From contig NZ_JAAIYA010000002.1 of NCBI RefSeq assembly GCF_010894405.1, positions 1-64,000 of the forward strand: a DNA stretch of 64,000 nucleotides, read 5' to 3'. Source of the stretch: Pyxidicoccus caerfyrddinensis (GTDB lineage Bacteria; Myxococcota; Myxococcia; Myxococcales; Myxococcaceae). Both the position numbers and the translations under genes were made by a program. This document shows positions 43,105 through 50,547 of this stretch, in pieces. Each line of letters begins with the position of its first letter. Positions within the stretch are counted from its first letter, which is position 1. Under the pieces are notes generated by a model. It was not told where the DNA came from. It did no database searches and saw only the letters and a list, made by a program, of their open reading frames with translations.

Positions 43105-43611
43105 TCAGTTGACCTTGACCTGGACTTCCTTGAGGACCTGGTCGCCGCGCATCACCACCACCGTCCAGTTGCCCGGCTTGTTCAGCCGCACGCCGGTCCA
43201 CTGACGGGCGCGCCAGCCGTCGCCCTTGACCTTCACGTCCTTGGTCTCGCGCACGACGTTGCCCTGCTTCGTCTGCACCATGATGTCCTCGATGGAGTCA
43301 CCCTGCGGCACCAGGTAGGCCTGCCACAGCATGACGGTGGTGCCGGCCTTGATGCCGTCGGCGCCGACCTCGGCGGTGCACTCGAACTTGTTGGCACCTT
43401 CCTTGGCCACCTCGGTGCACAGCTTGGCCTCCACCAGCACCGGCCCCTGGCCCTGGCCCTTGTAGAAGTAGTTCCAGGTGTCGCGAATCGCGTCCGCGCT
43501 CGGCACCTTCGCGGGCTCCTTGGCGGGCGCCTCGGCGGCGTCCTGCGCCATGGCCAGCGACGACATTCCCAGCACCGCGCACACCACGCTCCGGGTCAGC
43601 ATCTTCTTCAT
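43105..43611 (-). CDS. Secreted protein of unknown function
   Basis: The 168-aa product has a cleavable signal peptide (MKKMLTRSVVCAVLGMSSLA, MAQDAAEAPA), a Lys/Pro/Ala linker, and a beta-rich domain with IRDTWNYFYKGQGQGPVLVE, KLCTEVAKEGANKFECTAEV (two Cys, likely a disulfide) and NWTVVVMRGDQVLKEVQVKV. Signal and composition indicate periplasm or export. No family recognised. Confidence 0.75.
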   Translation of the reverse strand: MKKMLTRSVVCAVLGMSSLAMAQDAAEAPAKEPAKVPSADAIRDTWNYFYKGQGQGPVLVEAKLCTEVAKEGANKFECTAEVGADGIKAGTTVMLWQAYLVPQGDSIEDIMVQTKQGNVVRETKDVKVKGDGWRARQWTGVRLNKPGNWTVVVMRGDQVLKEVQVKVN

Positions 43612-43710
43612 GTCTCGGGGTCCCCTCGTTTGTGTTGGTGACGGGCCTGCCTCCCGGGCCTGCCTGTCTGCCCGCTGTCTAGCACGGAACAGCCCGTGTG
43701 CGCCCGTGCC

Positions 43711-45054
43711 TCACCCGAAGAGGAAGAAGGCCAGCGTCACCAGCGGCAGGTAGGCCAGGAAGGCCACCAGGAGGAAGCCGAGGATGTCCTTGAACTCCAA
43801 GCGCGCCACGCCCAGCAGCGGCAGCGCCCAGAAGGGCTGGATGAGGTCGGTGGCCATGTCGCCCCAGGCGTACGCGAGCACCACCTTTTCCGGCGCCACG
43901 CCCAGCGTCTTCGCCGCGTCCAGCAGGTAGGGCGCCTCGATGGCCCACTTGGAGCCGCCGGACGGGACGAAGTAGTTCACCACGCCGCTGTAGAGGTAGA
44001 CGATGGCGGGGAACGTCTCGCGGGTGGAGAGCGACACGAACAGCTCGCCAATCTGGTCCGTCAGGCCGGTGGCCTTGAAGATGCCGTAGATGCCGGCGTA
44101 CAGCGGGAACTGGAGGACGATGCCGTGCAGCACGCCGGCGGCCTCCTCGCTGGCCTTCAGCAGCCGCGCGGGCGTGCCGTGCAGCAGCACCGCCAGGATG
44201 AGGAAGGTGAAGTTCACCACGTTGAGGTTGAGCGCGCGCCAGCCGCCGTTCATCCACAGGTGACGCCCCAGCCACAGCAGGCCGAGGCCGCCGAAGATGA
44301 GGTTGAGCAGCCGCGAGTGGTCCATCCATAGGGCGGGGCTCGTCTCCTTCGGACGCTCGGGCGGGACGAAGTCTCCGAGCTTCTCCAGCACCGCCGGGTC
44401 CACCCGCACCACGTTCTCCGGCTTCGGGTGGAGCGCCCACGCCAGGAGCGTCAGCCCGGCCACGACGACGACGGTGAGGCCCACGTTGAACGGTGAGAAG
44501 AGCGTCCTGTCGATGGGCAGCACGCCGATGCTCTTCTCCAGGAAGTGGCCGGGCGTGGCGACGAGCAGCGGCGCGGAGGCGGACAGGCCCGCGTGCCACG
44601 TGGCGCCGAGGCCGAAGTACGCGCACGCGACGAGCAGCCGGTAGTCCACGTCCGGCCGGCGGCGCGCCATGAAGCGCACCAGCATGGCGCTGGCCACCAG
44701 GGACAGGCCCCAGTTGATGTACGCCAGCGCCATGGAGACGAAGGCCATCAGCGCCACCGTGCCGCGGGGCGTGCGCGCGAGCCCCGCCACGCGCTCGAGC
44801 AGCATGCGCACCGGGCGGGTGAGGGCCAGCAGGTAGCCGGTGAACATCACCAGCGCCATCTGCATGGAGAAGGTCAGCAACTCCCAGAAGCCGCCGCCCC
44901 ACGCGTCGAGGACCTTCGGAGGTGCCGCGCCCGCCCAGCCCATCGCGAGGCCCATGGTGAGCAGGCTGAGCAGGACGGCGATGGCGAAGGCGCTGGGCAC
45001 GAAGCGCGCGGAGAAGCGGCCGAGTCCTTCTGCGATGCGGACGAGGGTCTCCAC
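43711..45054 (-). CDS. atoE: Short-chain fatty acid transporter (AtoE-like)
   Basis: The 447-aa polytopic protein has the AtoE pattern: FVPSAFAIAVLLSLLTMGLA, LLTFSMQMALVMFTGYLLAL, NWGLSLVASAMLVRFMARR, LLVACAYFGLGATWHAGLSA, and YFVPSGGSKWAIEAPYLL, a strongly conserved loop. It is expected to take up short-chain fatty acids such as acetoacetate or butyrate. GTG 45054 is preferred at the family start; a GTG 34 codons earlier lacks homology. No ato catabolic genes are adjacent. Confidence 0.88.
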   Translation of the reverse strand: METLVRIAEGLGRFSARFVPSAFAIAVLLSLLTMGLAMGWAGAAPPKVLDAWGGGFWELLTFSMQMALVMFTGYLLALTRPVRMLLERVAGLARTPRGTVALMAFVSMALAYINWGLSLVASAMLVRFMARRRPDVDYRLLVACAYFGLGATWHAGLSASAPLLVATPGHFLEKSIGVLPIDRTLFSPFNVGLTVVVVAGLTLLAWALHPKPENVVRVDPAVLEKLGDFVPPERPKETSPALWMDHSRLLNLIFGGLGLLWLGRHLWMNGGWRALNLNVVNFTFLILAVLLHGTPARLLKASEEAAGVLHGIVLQFPLYAGIYGIFKATGLTDQIGELFVSLSTRETFPAIVYLYSGVVNYFVPSGGSKWAIEAPYLLDAAKTLGVAPEKVVLAYAWGDMATDLIQPFWALPLLGVARLEFKDILGFLLVAFLAYLPLVTLAFFLFG

Positions 45055-45250
45055 GCGGCGGACGCTCCTGTGCGGTACCCGTCCCGGGAATGGGCAGGTG
45101 AGGGCAGTTCTACACTCCGGGTCTTCTGCGGTGGGTGTGGATTCGGAGGGCACCACGAAACCGGGCCCATGCCCATCATGGGTGGTTCATCCAGGACATG
45201 GTCAGGCCCGGATGGCTCGGGCCGCGGGGATGGCGGGCCATTGCTCTGTG

Positions 45251-45640
45251 CAGGGGCGCCGGAGTCAGCGTCCGCGCGCCACTGGCGACGCCGCGAGCTG
45301 GTGGGGCACGGCTCCAGGCAGGGGCGCCGGAGTCAGCGTCCGCGCGCCACTGGCGACGCCGCGAGCTGGTGGGGCACGGCTCCAGGCATGGGCGCCGGAG
45401 TCAGCGTCCGCGCGCCACTGCCGACGCCGAGAGCTGGCGGGCCAATGTTTGTGCAAGGACGCCGGAGGCGGCGTCCGCGCGCCAGTGCCGACGCCGCGAG
45501 CTGGCGGGCCAGTGTCTGTGCACGGGCGCCGGAGTCAGCGTCCGCGCGCCAGTGCCAACGCCGCGAGCTGGGGGCACGGCTCCGGGCATGGGCGCCAGCG
45601 CCATTGCACGCGCGCCAGCGCCGACCCTGCCAGGTGGACG
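45251..45640. repeat. 67-bp minisatellite, about 5.5 copies
   Basis: Unit starts at 45256, 45324, 45392, 45459, 45526 and 45592 (period 66-68 bp), each beginning GCGCCGGAGTCAGCGTCCGC, with later copies diverging and the last partial. Since unit lengths are not multiples of three, no frame is conserved; this is non-coding. It fills most of the 795-bp gap between atoE and the TetR gene. Around it, 45055-45250 shows nothing else, and 45641-45849 holds the operator at 45788. Confidence 0.85.
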
Positions 45641-45787
45641 ATGCGCCGGTTTGAATTCTGAGAACGTGCTGCCGCGCTGTGCACGCGAGCTGTGCGGAAT
45701 GCCGGCCCCGGCCGCACAGGCACGCCTACCGAGGAGGTGGGCCGTCCCCGTCCAGACCATGTCAGTCCCCTCCGGTAGAAGGTATTG

Positions 45788-45809
45788 GCGGAAGGAACGT
45801 TCCTTCCGC
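45788..45809. promoter_or_regulatory. Perfect 22-bp palindrome, TetR operator candidate
   Basis: The arms GCGGAAGGAAC and GTTCCTTCCGC are exact inverted repeats, ending 40 bp before the TetR gene start. Size and symmetry suit a TetR-family dimer, predicting autorepression. Confidence 0.75.
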
Positions 45810-45849
45810 GTGAGGGTCCGCCCGGCGGGGTGGGGGAAGGGGACGGGGG

Positions 45850-47142
45850 ATGGGGCTGCTAGAACTGCACCACGGCGGGATGATGTTCGACGTGGCGGAG
45901 GTGCTGGGGCTGCGCGGCTACGACCACGTGCCGGCGGAGGAACTGGCCCGGGTGGCGCGCATGTCGGTGGGCTCCTTGTACCGACGCTACGGCAGCAAGG
46001 AGGCCTTCGCCCAGGCGGCGCAGGCCTACAGCGAGGACGACTTCTGCCGCTCGGCGGAATGGACTCCCTCCGCGGAGCTGCGTGCGGCCGCGGAGATAGA
46101 CTTCCGCGAGGCGTTCTTCACCTTCTGGTACAGCCTGGTGAACTGGGCGTTCGCGCTGCCGGGCCCCTTCTGCTTCACCTTCCTGCACCGGTACCCGGAG
46201 ACGTCTGGGCGGCAGCAACCCGGCAGTGCGGCCCGGGCCCTGGTGCGCGAAGTCCTCCTTCAGGGGGAGCAGGAAGGTGCGCTGGTGCCGGGCTGCGCCC
46301 GAGCGGGCGAGGTGCTCGTCTGGGGGACGCTGACCGAAGTAGTGCGTGGGTGGGCCGAGCGACATGAGCCGGTGTCCGAGGACGACGTCTTCGCCTCCGC
46401 CCAGACGCTCTGGCGCGCGCTGGCGAAGACGGAAGACTCTGGTAGGCCTCGTGGAGGCGGCACTCCTCCTGGCGTCGCTCAACCGGAGTCGCTGGGGCGA
46501 GCTGAAGACTCCAGTGGTCCCCAGTGCGGCACTCCTTCGGCAGGCGCAACGGGGTCGGACGCTCTGCCACCCGAACGCTCCGTGTTGGCTCTTGCCTCCA
46601 CGCGACTGGACTCACCGACGTCCGACTCAATCAGAGCAGTCGAGACCTCGCGGACGGGGCCGGGCTCGAAGGGCGAGGCCTTGCGAGCATCGGAGGCGGG
46701 TCTGGCTCCAGGGTCCACCAGCGTGGCTCGTCCCAACCGGCGGTGTTCACCACGACTGCCGTTTCACTCAGTGTCTCGGTTTTCGCCCGGAGGAGTCGTG
46801 GCTTGCCGTTTGCGCGTCGGGCACGCCCATAGGCTATCATGTCCTGACAACCAGGCCGCGCAATCCCTCTCATGGCAGGAACGCGCGGGTTTCATGGGCA
46901 CGCCGGAGTCGGCGGCTCCCAGGCCCGCAGGCTCTGGCAGGAGAGTCATCCGTGGCAGGCAGACGCAAGCGTCCTCCGAAGCAACCGACGGAATCCTCAT
47001 CCGGGGCGGTGCCCCTCATGGGCGTCGAGGGGCAGGCGGGGGTGGAACTGCCGCTGGAGGTCGCCGACAGCGGACACGAGCCGTACTCGGCCTCGGGCAC
47101 GCAGCACCTATACCGCGCGCCCGTTCCCCGGTTCCTGGATGA
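45850..47142 (+). CDS. TetR family regulator with an abnormally long C-terminal reading frame
   Basis: The first 198 residues are a normal TetR protein: MMFDVAEVLGLRGYDHVPAE, ELARVARMSVGSLYRRYGSK, EAFAQAAQAY, then a helical ligand domain (FREAFFTFWYSLVNWAF, EVLVWGTLTEVVRGW) ending LWRALAKTED. The frame then continues 230 codons as a Pro/Ser/Gly-rich tail without homology and overlaps the next gene by 191 bp. In the -1 frame, TAG at 46443-46445 would end the protein at a normal length, so a frameshift is suspected. GGGGGAAGG precedes ATG 45850. A perfect operator is at 45788. Confidence 0.65.
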   Translation: MGLLELHHGGMMFDVAEVLGLRGYDHVPAEELARVARMSVGSLYRRYGSKEAFAQAAQAYSEDDFCRSAEWTPSAELRAAAEIDFREAFFTFWYSLVNWAFALPGPFCFTFLHRYPETSGRQQPGSAARALVREVLLQGEQEGALVPGCARAGEVLVWGTLTEVVRGWAERHEPVSEDDVFASAQTLWRALAKTEDSGRPRGGGTPPGVAQPESLGRAEDSSGPQCGTPSAGATGSDALPPERSVLALASTRLDSPTSDSIRAVETSRTGPGSKGEALRASEAGLAPGSTSVARPNRRCSPRLPFHSVSRFSPGGVVACRLRVGHAHRLSCPDNQAAQSLSWQERAGFMGTPESAAPRPAGSGRRVIRGRQTQASSEATDGILIRGGAPHGRRGAGGGGTAAGGRRQRTRAVLGLGHAAPIPRARSPVPG

Positions 47143-47758
47143 ACTGGACGCTGGTGGCCTGCCCGAGATGCTGGCCACTCGCTTCAACGTGCTCGAGGGG
47201 GAACTGCCTTCGGACGGCGAGCTCGCCTCATGGAAGAAGTCCCTTCCCGCGCTGGCCGAGGTGCTCCGAGATGAGCGGCTGCGTCGCTCGGAAATCTTCG
47301 TCGAGCTGTGGATGCCCATCCGCGGCCGCCGCTGTGATGCGCTCCTGACAGGGCGAAACCTCGACGGAGAGCCCGCCGCGGTCGTCGTGGAGTTGAAGCA
47401 GTGGACGACCGTTGGCAAGTCGCCCTGGCGCGAAGAAGTCTCGGTCGTACACGACAGCCGCGCGCATCCGTCGGCCCAGGTGCGGGACTATGTCGGCTTC
47501 CTCCGCTACTACCACTCGGCCTTCGTGCAGGAGGGGGTCCACCTCAGTGGATGTGTCTGGATGCACGGAATGGAGGACGCCCGGTCCATCAGCCTGCTGA
47601 GGGACCCTGATGCATTCGGGGACCTCTTCCTTCAGTACCCGCTCTTCGTGAAGCGGGAGCACCGCCGCTTCGCGGAATGGATTCACGACCAGCTCGGACA
47701 TGGAGAGGGGACGCGGGCCGCGACCCTCATTGCCACCGGACGGCCGCAGCCCTCGTAG
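46952..47758 (+). CDS. N-terminal PD-(D/E)xK nuclease-like half of an interrupted DUF2075 protein
   Basis: From GTG 46952 (AGGAGA seven bases upstream) 268 codons run to an in-frame TAG at 47756-47758. Residues 58-150 (PVPRFLDELDAGGLPEMLAT, IFVELWMPIRGRRCDALLTG, AAVVVELKQWTTVG) carry D129 and E147-x-K149, the PD-(D/E)xK nuclease core. The sequence after the TAG continues in the same frame as a DUF2075 helicase (47771), which in full-length relatives is joined to such an N-terminal half. Either the gene is broken by a nonsense mutation, or it is two proteins made from adjacent starts. GC-neutral composition matches the flank. Confidence 0.7.
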   Translation: MAGRRKRPPKQPTESSSGAVPLMGVEGQAGVELPLEVADSGHEPYSASGTQHLYRAPVPRFLDELDAGGLPEMLATRFNVLEGELPSDGELASWKKSLPALAEVLRDERLRRSEIFVELWMPIRGRRCDALLTGRNLDGEPAAVVVELKQWTTVGKSPWREEVSVVHDSRAHPSAQVRDYVGFLRYYHSAFVQEGVHLSGCVWMHGMEDARSISLLRDPDAFGDLFLQYPLFVKREHRRFAEWIHDQLGHGEGTRAATLIATGRPQPS

Positions 47759-47770
47759 AAGCTCCTCGAC

Positions 47771-49063
47771 ATGGTCGTGCAGACCATCCACGGCGAGTTC
47801 GAGTGGCGGCTGCTGGATGTCCAGCGCCAGGCCTACCTGCGCATCGTCACTGCCGTGGAAGAGGGGCGTGCGAACGGGACGCGAACGGTGGTGCTGGTGA
47901 AGGGCGGCCCGGGCACGGGCAAGAGCGTGCTGGCCCTCCAGCTCCTGGCGCATGGCGCCAGCAAGCACTGGCGCGTGGTCCATGCCACGGGCTCACAGGC
48001 CTTCCAGACGAACCTCCAGGGGAAGACGCTCGCGTTCTCGGCGGACCTCCACAAGCGGCTCCAGGGGGTGCGCTTCAAGAAGGAGCTGCCCGTCGACCAG
48101 CTCTTCTGCACCTTCTCGGACGTCGCAAAGGCCGGCTCTCGCGAGGCGGACGTGCTGGATCTCGTGGTGGCCGACGAGGCCCACCGGCTCTGGGACTTCC
48201 GCCGATTGAAGTATCCGAATGGGAAGATCCGCCACCTGTCGGAAACGCCGATGATTGAAGAAGTCATCCGCGCCAGCCGCGTCACCGCGTTCTTCCTCGA
48301 CGACAATCAGGCGGTGCGTGCCGGGGAAATCGGCCACTCGTTGGTCGTGCGGGATGCAGCGAAGCGACTGGGGGTGCGGCTCGTGGAGCTGGAGCTGGAC
48401 CTTCAATTTCGTTGCGGCGGAAGCGAGAGCTATGTCCGTTGGGTGGATGCGCTCATGGGCTTCCGCCCCCATGCCGACCTCGCGTGGAAGGACAGTGGCG
48501 CCTATTCGCTTGGCGTCGAGCAGGACATGGCCCGGATGGACCAGCGGCTTCGCGCGCGAAGGAACCAGGGGTATCGCTGCCGGCTCGTCGCGGGGTATTG
48601 CTGGCCCTGGTCGGAACCCCTGGGGCCGGACCGGCTGGTGCACGACGTGAAGGACGAGCGCTTCGGCAGGTGGAGCGCTCCCTGGATCGAGAAGACGGGG
48701 CAGGGCCGCAAGCCGCTGGAGAACCAGTACTACCGGTGGGCCAACGAGGACCGTTACTACGAGCAGGTCGGCTCCATCTACTCGGTGCAGGGCTTCGAGT
48801 TCGATTACGTGGGCGTCGTCTGGGGCGAGGACCTCGTCTGGCGCACGGACCGCTGGGTGGCGAACGTCACGAAGAACAAGGACCGGACCTTCAAGCGAGA
48901 CCTCCGCCAGAGCGGCGAGGACCCCGTGACGAAGTTGCGGAACATCTACCGGGTGCTGCTCACGCGCGGCATGCGGGGGACCCAGGTCTTCTTTCTCGAC
49001 GCGGAGACGCGCGCCCACGTCGAGGCGCTCCTCAAGAGCCAGCGTGCGATGAGCGTGGCCTGA
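47771..49063 (+). CDS. DUF2075 superfamily 1-type helicase half of an interrupted gene
   Basis: The 430-residue frame from ATG 47771 (same frame as the upstream half, weak ribosome site) has Walker A GGPGTGKS (45-52), Walker B VVADEAHRL (DEAH 135-138), FFLDDNQAVRAG, and late motifs YSVQGFEFDYVGVVWGEDLV and YRVLLTRGMRGTQVFF. This is the DUF2075 (COG3410) DNA/RNA helicase family. With the nuclease-like half upstream it would form a nuclease-helicase, a combination common in defence or repair. The TAG at 47756 prevents fusion unless read through. Confidence 0.8.
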   Translation: MVVQTIHGEFEWRLLDVQRQAYLRIVTAVEEGRANGTRTVVLVKGGPGTGKSVLALQLLAHGASKHWRVVHATGSQAFQTNLQGKTLAFSADLHKRLQGVRFKKELPVDQLFCTFSDVAKAGSREADVLDLVVADEAHRLWDFRRLKYPNGKIRHLSETPMIEEVIRASRVTAFFLDDNQAVRAGEIGHSLVVRDAAKRLGVRLVELELDLQFRCGGSESYVRWVDALMGFRPHADLAWKDSGAYSLGVEQDMARMDQRLRARRNQGYRCRLVAGYCWPWSEPLGPDRLVHDVKDERFGRWSAPWIEKTGQGRKPLENQYYRWANEDRYYEQVGSIYSVQGFEFDYVGVVWGEDLVWRTDRWVANVTKNKDRTFKRDLRQSGEDPVTKLRNIYRVLLTRGMRGTQVFFLDAETRAHVEALLKSQRAMSVA

Positions 49064-49080
49064 GCCGGGCCAAGTGCCCC

Positions 49081-49629
49081 TCACCCCAGCTCGGCTTCGA
49101 TGAGGGAGAGGAAACACGAGCCCACGTCGCCGACGTCCTCGGGCTCCAGCCCTCCGTCCTGGTCGAAGTGACGCAGCTCGCCGGTGACGGGGTGGAAGAC
49201 GTAGACGCGGCCGAGCCCGACGTCGATGGGCGCGCACAGCTCGGGCGCGTATTCAAAGCCGTCCCGCTCCGCGTCCAGCCCCAGGTCCCTCCCCAGGGCG
49301 TCCAACGTCCCCGAGAAGCCGTCATGCAACACGAGGGCGTCCGCCGTTCCGGGCTCTCCCATCCACGAGCCTCCGCAGCGCTCCAGGATGCGCCTCAGCG
49401 TGGGCGGCACTCGCCGGTCGATATGCTCGCTCGGCGGGAGGAGGGTCCACGTCAACGTCTCGCCCTCCTCGTTCGGGGACTCGAACCGCAGGGTGCGCTC
49501 GCCGTTGGCGTCTCGTGTCGCCTCCACCACGCGGCCCAGCACCCTGTCCAGGGTCGCCTCTCCGTCCGCGTCACCCGCGAGAAAGGCCAGTTCACGTCGC
49601 AGCGCTTCGACTTCTTCGGAAGGCAGCAT
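49081..49629 (-). CDS. SMI1/KNR4 (SUKH)-like protein
   Basis: The 182-aa product has LLPPSEHIDRRVPPTLRRIL, GSWMGEPGTADALVLHDGF and LGRVYVFHPVTGELRHFDQD, resembling SUKH-fold proteins with their D-x-G-x-x-R-V-Y-x-F strand. SUKH proteins are common as immunity proteins of contact-dependent toxins, but no toxin is adjacent. ATG 49629 fits the homology. It converges with the helicase gene 18 bp from its stop. Confidence 0.55.
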   Translation of the reverse strand: MLPSEEVEALRRELAFLAGDADGEATLDRVLGRVVEATRDANGERTLRFESPNEEGETLTWTLLPPSEHIDRRVPPTLRRILERCGGSWMGEPGTADALVLHDGFSGTLDALGRDLGLDAERDGFEYAPELCAPIDVGLGRVYVFHPVTGELRHFDQDGGLEPEDVGDVGSCFLSLIEAELG

Positions 49630-49684
49630 GGGCCGGATGAGCCTATGCCACCTGCTCTTCCATTCGAGGCCCGCGTCCCGCCGC

Positions 49685-50377
49685 TCAGCGCCCGCTACCG
49701 CCGTAGGCCTTCACCTGCGAGTCCAGCTGCTGCCACCTTGCCTGCGATTGCCGCTGGGCCTGGAGCAGTGCATCCACCTCATTTTGAGTCTCCCGCGCCT
49801 CGCTCCGCGCCTTCGCCAGCTTGTCCTCGAAGGCCTTGCCGTCGAGCTCCTTGGCCCGGACGTCGCCGCTGCGGAGGAGCGCCTGGTACTCCGTCTGCGC
49901 CAGCTCCGCGTCCGCCACCGCCAGCTCGCGTGCCCGCATCTTCTCCATCGCCTCCCGCGTCGCCACCACCTGCTCGCGGAATTCGACTTCGGCCTGGGCC
50001 GCCCGGTGCTCCAGGTCCGCGTCCCTCAGCCCCTGCTGCGCCCGGGTGATGTCGTTGGCCTGGGCTGTTTCCCGCGCCGCCAGCAGCGCCTTTTCTTCCG
50101 CTTCCCGGCGCGCTTTCGTGGCCTTCTCGTCGGTCTTCGCCACCTCCAGCGCGCTCTTGGCGTCCTCCAGCGACACCCGGGCGCGCGTCGTCTCGTCCAC
50201 CGCCTTGTTCTGGGTGATTCGCGCCTTGTGTACCGGCTCCATCTCCGCCGGAGGCACGCGTGCCAGCCACGCCTCGTCCACCTTCGTGCTGGCCCGCCCC
50301 GAGCTACAGCCCCCCAGCCCCAGCAGGACCGCGCCCAGCAGTCCCGCGAGGACCCGATGCCCACCCGCCTGGACCAT
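49685..50377 (-). CDS. Coiled-coil putative lipoprotein
   Basis: The 230-aa protein has a lipobox GAVLLGLGGCSSGR (Cys at about 24) and then an almost entirely helical, charged region with heptads (SALEVAKTDEKATKARREAE, AAQAEVEFREQVVATREAME), predicted as a long coiled coil. It likely forms a rod tethered to the outer membrane or periplasm. No known family. ATG 50377 begins the signal. The 170 bp upstream to the kinase stop show nothing notable. Confidence 0.75.
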   Translation of the reverse strand: MVQAGGHRVLAGLLGAVLLGLGGCSSGRASTKVDEAWLARVPPAEMEPVHKARITQNKAVDETTRARVSLEDAKSALEVAKTDEKATKARREAEEKALLAARETAQANDITRAQQGLRDADLEHRAAQAEVEFREQVVATREAMEKMRARELAVADAELAQTEYQALLRSGDVRAKELDGKAFEDKLAKARSEARETQNEVDALLQAQRQSQARWQQLDSQVKAYGGSGR

Positions 50378-50547
50378 GTCTTCCTCCCATGCCGTGTGCC
50401 CTGTCTCACGGTAGGCATGCGCCAGGCGCCGGACACCACCTCCCGGTCCGAGCCGCCCGTCGACACCGGGCGCCCGCAGGCCCGCCTCCGTGTCTCACCG
50501 CGTGCTCACAGGCCCGGACACGTCAGGCGCTCTCCGGGCGGCCTGCT

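Noticed and set aside
45054-45156. Longer start for the AtoE-like transporter
   Set aside because: The first 34 codons have no family match, and a GTG start at the family N-terminus is available.
45251-45640. CRISPR array
   Set aside because: Units are contiguous with no unique spacers and are far longer than CRISPR repeats.
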